The position numbers and the translations under genes are program-made. From Spirosoma lacussanchae (lineage in GTDB: Bacteria > Bacteroidota > Bacteroidia > Cytophagales > Spirosomataceae): 64,000 nucleotides of DNA. The number at the start of each line of letters is the position of its first letter. Position 1 is the stretch's first letter. The stretch spans positions 62,001 through 126,000 of the forward strand of contig NZ_SWJG01000011.1 of the NCBI RefSeq assembly GCF_005870035.1, given 5' to 3'. This document shows positions 61,041 to 64,000 of this stretch, one piece after another. Under the pieces are notes generated by a model, which searched no databases, was not told the origin of the DNA, and worked only from the letters and a program-made list of their open reading frames with translations.

Positions 61041-62648
61041 TTATTTTTTAACGATGACGAACTCTACGCGCCGGTTTTGCTGACGGCCTTCGTCGGTGTC
61101 GTTGGTCGCAACGGGTTTGGTTTCGCCGAAGCCTTTGCTGGCGATGCGGTCGGGCTCAATGCCTTTGCTGATAAAATACTCGCGCACGGCGTCGGCCCGG
61201 TCCTGAGAAAGTTTGGCGTTGATTTCGTTCGAGCCGGTGTTGTCCGTATGCCCGCGTACCTCAATCACCATCTTGGGCGATTCGTTGAAGGTAACCACCA
61301 GCCGATCCAGCTCAGGACCCGACTCCGGCCGTAACTCCGACTTACCCGTGTCGAAGAAGATATTATTGAGCCGAACCGACCGCCCTACTTCGATAGGAAC
61401 GAGTTTCAGCTCTTTACCCTTGATTTCCTGATAGCCTTTGGTCTGGGTCAGGTCTACATTGTCGCCCTCGGCGATGAAGTTTTTAGCCACCGCCCGCATC
61501 GAATACTTCTGTCCGTATGGCAGCACGATCTTGTACTCGCCCGTGATCGGGTCGGATGTAGCCTCACCGGCTTCGGCACCATCGGGCAGAGTCTGGTAAA
61601 TAATCTTGGCTTCTACGGGCTTTCCGGTAGTTTGGTCGATCACCTTGCCGCTGATGAGTGCTACCGGGTCGGGGCGTGTAGACGGACTTTGGGCCAGGTC
61701 ACCACCGCCCACTTTAGCTGGCTGATCGGCCGGGCGCTCGTCGGTGAGTTTGATGCGCACGATATCGCCTTTCCCGAGGGTGTTTTTGAAGGTGGTCAGG
61801 TAGGCATAATCGCCCGAGGCCGATAGCGTATAATAAGCGTCATAGCCATCGGTGTTGACCGACGGGCCCAGGTTAACCGGCTTCGACCAGTGTTTCCAGG
61901 TCTTGTCAACGCGTTTGCAGACGTAGATATCGTTGCTGCCCAGCCCCCCCTCGCGGTTGCTCGAAAAGTAGAGCGTGGCGCCGTCGGGTGCCAGAAAAGG
62001 CGTTGTTTCCGTGAATTTGGTGTTTACCTCGACGCCCAGCTCCATCGGTTTTGTCCAGGAGCCGTCTTTCTGCCGGAAGCTGACGTAGAGGTCATCTTCT
62101 TTGCTGTTTTTCTTTTCGCTGAACGCCATCAGCAGCACTTTGCCATCGGCCGATAGGAATCCGCAGTCGAACTGGCCTTTGCTCATGTTCACGTAGCCGG
62201 GTATGTCGATCTTCTGCGGGGGCGACCAGCCGTTTGCGGTTTTCTTGCTCAGCGAAAATCCGCGGGTTTCGTAGGTTCCGTTATTATACTGGCCTTTGAT
62301 GAGCATCGTCTGCCCATCGGGTGTAATGCTGTAGGCGCAGTTGTACTCATCTTTATTGAGCGGAAACCCCATCCGGCGCGCAGGTCCCCACTTTTTGCTG
62401 GCTTCGTCGAAGTCAGAAAACCAGATATCCTGGCTCCCCTTGTCGCCGTGGGTATTATTGGGGTGGCTGATCCGGGCAAAATAAAGCGTCCGGCCATCGG
62501 GCGAGATCATCGGGTTGATTTCGTTGTACTCCGAGTTCACCTGGTTGCCCAGATTTTCGACTTTTACCGAATCGCGACCGGGCTGGGCTCCGGCCACGAG
62601 GGTAGCAACGCAGAATAGACTGGTGACAACGACACCGTAAACGTTCAT
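61041..62648 (-). CDS. OmpA-family protein with WD40-like (PD40) propeller
   Basis: This 535-aa exported protein has a signal peptide (about 1-20). A PD40 beta-propeller (about 40-290) has repeated SPDGRTLYFA- or APDGATLYFSSN-like blades. A carboxypeptidase-regulatory-like domain (about 330-400) and a C-terminal OmpA peptidoglycan-binding domain (FFDTGKSELRPES, VEVRGHTDNTG in slightly varied form, GFGETKPVATN) follow. It is probably outer-membrane attached, binding peptidoglycan; such proteins often accompany PorP/SprF in T9SS, although here the PorP-like gene is 27 kb away. Confidence 0.9.
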   Translation of the reverse strand: MNVYGVVVTSLFCVATLVAGAQPGRDSVKVENLGNQVNSEYNEINPMISPDGRTLYFARISHPNNTHGDKGSQDIWFSDFDEASKKWGPARRMGFPLNKDEYNCAYSITPDGQTMLIKGQYNNGTYETRGFSLSKKTANGWSPPQKIDIPGYVNMSKGQFDCGFLSADGKVLLMAFSEKKNSKEDDLYVSFRQKDGSWTKPMELGVEVNTKFTETTPFLAPDGATLYFSSNREGGLGSNDIYVCKRVDKTWKHWSKPVNLGPSVNTDGYDAYYTLSASGDYAYLTTFKNTLGKGDIVRIKLTDERPADQPAKVGGGDLAQSPSTRPDPVALISGKVIDQTTGKPVEAKIIYQTLPDGAEAGEATSDPITGEYKIVLPYGQKYSMRAVAKNFIAEGDNVDLTQTKGYQEIKGKELKLVPIEVGRSVRLNNIFFDTGKSELRPESGPELDRLVVTFNESPKMVIEVRGHTDNTGSNEINAKLSQDRADAVREYFISKGIEPDRIASKGFGETKPVATNDTDEGRQQNRRVEFVIVKK

Positions 62649-62775
62649 TGGACTTACGCGAAATAGTGGGATACTTTCAGGAAGAACGAAAGCAGGAAGC
62701 CGTTTTGTATCCTAATCTTTAGCAGCGCTTCCAGTCAGCTACGCATGATGTCTGTGAATAACGCGTTTGTTGCCA

Positions 62776-64000
62776 TTACGATACAACCCGCAGCTTGGCG
62801 AAGCTTAACAGCAGCACTTTTTCACCCGCCGTCTCGAACAGGATCGTAGCTTTTCGTTCGGTACCGTTAACATCTACAGCTTTAACCGTGCCAAACCCGA
62901 ATTTAGCGTGCTCGACCCGCTGACCAGCGGCCAGATCGGCCGTACTGGTGGGCGCAAAATCGGCCGAGGGCGTATGAGTAACGGTGGGCTTTGGCGCCTG
63001 CCGCTGGGCCGTTTTCTGGGCCAGACTACGCACAAACGCCATTGATCCCGTAGACGTGGTTTCGCTCCGGTCGCGCTCGGGCCGATCGAAATCCATCCGA
63101 CTCGGTGCCGAGCGCAGTTTCGACATCTTCAGGTATTTCTGGTCGATCTCCATCAGAAACCGGCTGGGTTCGCACATCTTCAGCCGGCCGTAGTGGTAAC
63201 GTGTTTCGGCGTACGACACCGACAGCCGCCGTTCGGCCCGGGTAATGGCAACGTAGAACAGCCGCCGTTCTTCTTCCAGATCGTTGCGGCTTTCGAGCAT
63301 CATCTGACTCGGAAACAGGTCTTCTTCCAGCCCGACTATGTGTACGTTCTTGAACTCCAGCCCCTTAGCCGCGTGAATGGTCATCAGCGTCACCTTGTCG
63401 TTGTCGCCGTCGTCTTCTTTCTCGTCGGCGGTGGTGAGCAGCGATACCGATTGCAGGAAGGCACTCAGGCTCTTATCATCGTTATCCGGGTTGTCGACAA
63501 ACTCCTTGATGGCGTTCAGCAACTCCTGTACGTTTTCGTAGCGGGCCAGGCCTTCTACCGTTTTGTCTTCGTACAGCTCTTTAAGCAGCCCCGATGCCTT
63601 GGCAATGTGAGAGGCTACTTCATAGGCGTCTTTCTGGTCGAGGAGGAGTTTGAAGCTTTTGATCAGATCGGCAAATGCTTCGATGGCTATGGAGGCTCGA
63701 CCCGTTACGTGCTTGCCGATATCGGCCACAATTTCCCAGACCGAATCTTCTTTCTCGGCCGCAATCACGCTTATCTTGGCCACAGTCGTATCGCCTATGC
63801 CGCGCTTGGGCAGGTTGATGATTCGTTTGAAGGCTTCTTCGTCCTGCTGGTTGACCGTAAAACGCAGGTACGCAATCAGGTCTTTAATCTCTTTGCGCTG
63901 GTAGAACGATAGCCCGCCAATGATGCGGTACTTGATGCTCATCTTACGCAGGGCCTCTTCAAACGCCCGCGACTGGGCGTTAGTCCGGTACAGGATAGCA
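62776..64000 (-). CDS. UvrD/PcrA-type DNA helicase, C-terminal part (cut by window)
   Basis: The gene continues beyond 64000; 408 codons of its C-terminal part are visible. They include helicase motif IV (AILYRTNAQSR), motif V (VTLMTIHAAKGLEF) and motif VI (RRLFYVAITRAERRL) of superfamily 1A. The end carries a Tudor-like domain (AGQRVEHAKFGFGTVKAV) as in PcrA, which binds RNA polymerase. It unwinds DNA in repair and removes roadblocks. The ATPase motifs I-III lie outside the window. Confidence 0.93.
   Translation of the reverse strand, partial: AILYRTNAQSRAFEEALRKMSIKYRIIGGLSFYQRKEIKDLIAYLRFTVNQQDEEAFKRIINLPKRGIGDTTVAKISVIAAEKEDSVWEIVADIGKHVTGRASIAIEAFADLIKSFKLLLDQKDAYEVASHIAKASGLLKELYEDKTVEGLARYENVQELLNAIKEFVDNPDNDDKSLSAFLQSVSLLTTADEKEDDGDNDKVTLMTIHAAKGLEFKNVHIVGLEEDLFPSQMMLESRNDLEEERRLFYVAITRAERRLSVSYAETRYHYGRLKMCEPSRFLMEIDQKYLKMSKLRSAPSRMDFDRPERDRSETTSTGSMAFVRSLAQKTAQRQAPKPTVTHTPSADFAPTSTADLAAGQRVEHAKFGFGTVKAVDVNGTERKATILFETAGEKVLLLSFAKLRVVS

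Noticed and set aside
1..64000. CRISPR arrays, prophage or integrative element boundaries
   Set aside because: No regularly spaced direct repeats, integrase, phage structural genes or attachment-site duplications were seen. The tRNA at 23974 is interrupted by an intron, not by an integrated element at its 3' end.

Overview
The window reads as chromosomal DNA of a Cytophagales bacterium (phylum Bacteroidota), most like Spirosoma or a near relative. The evidence is a PorP/SprF-family protein next to a giant PKD/CHU-type protein with a type IX secretion C-terminus, a TonB-dependent receptor with a carboxypeptidase-like leader domain, many outer-membrane barrels and lipoproteins, Bacteroidota-type -7 promoter boxes (TAnnTTTG), and moderately high GC. 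Naming the genus is inference.

Layout. 0-7.3 kb: surface-glycan cluster, with the tail of a C-methyltransferase, a sugar epimerase/dehydratase, a CmcI-like enzyme and a GT2 glycosyltransferase on the plus strand, facing two more GT2 enzymes, a DUF2304 membrane protein and a 706-aa polytopic protein on the minus strand. 7.4-23.3 kb: envelope and exported functions (flippase-like protein, M28 and S41 peptidases, amidohydrolase, VWA-like lipoprotein, TonB receptor, and a four-gene minus-strand operon with a glycerophosphodiesterase and a phosphoesterase). 23.4-29.5 kb: a PD-(D/E)XK homing-type endonuclease, an initiator tRNA gene split by a group I intron, era, der, a DMT transporter, an ArsR regulator and ruvB. 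29.6-34.6 kb: the T9SS pair. 34.6-46.9 kb: housekeeping genes (aspartate kinase, dxs, two rhomboids, mutL, rpsJ, fusA, an ABC exporter). 46.9-52.8 kb: an accessory region with a five-gene molybdenum hydroxylase/SDR/DoxX/AraC operon and a decayed IS3 element. 52.8-64 kb: an S24-type repressor divergent from a Y-family polymerase, pirin, an Fpg-type glycosylase, several conserved hypothetical genes, an OmpA/PD40 protein, and the C-terminal part of a UvrD/PcrA helicase cut by the window edge.

The most unusual element is at 23.47-24.37 kb. The initiator tRNA(fMet, CAU) gene is interrupted in the anticodon loop by a 305-nt group I intron whose P3, P4, P6, P7, P8 and P9 pairings can be traced by eye and whose core resembles the IC3 tRNA introns of cyanobacteria. 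The intron carries no ORF. Just beyond the tRNA terminator lies a separate 143-codon gene with the E / D / Q-V-K motif of the I-Ssp6803I type of homing endonuclease, a family known from the tRNA-fMet intron of Synechocystis. The two together look like a mobile intron unit with its endonuclease outside the intron.
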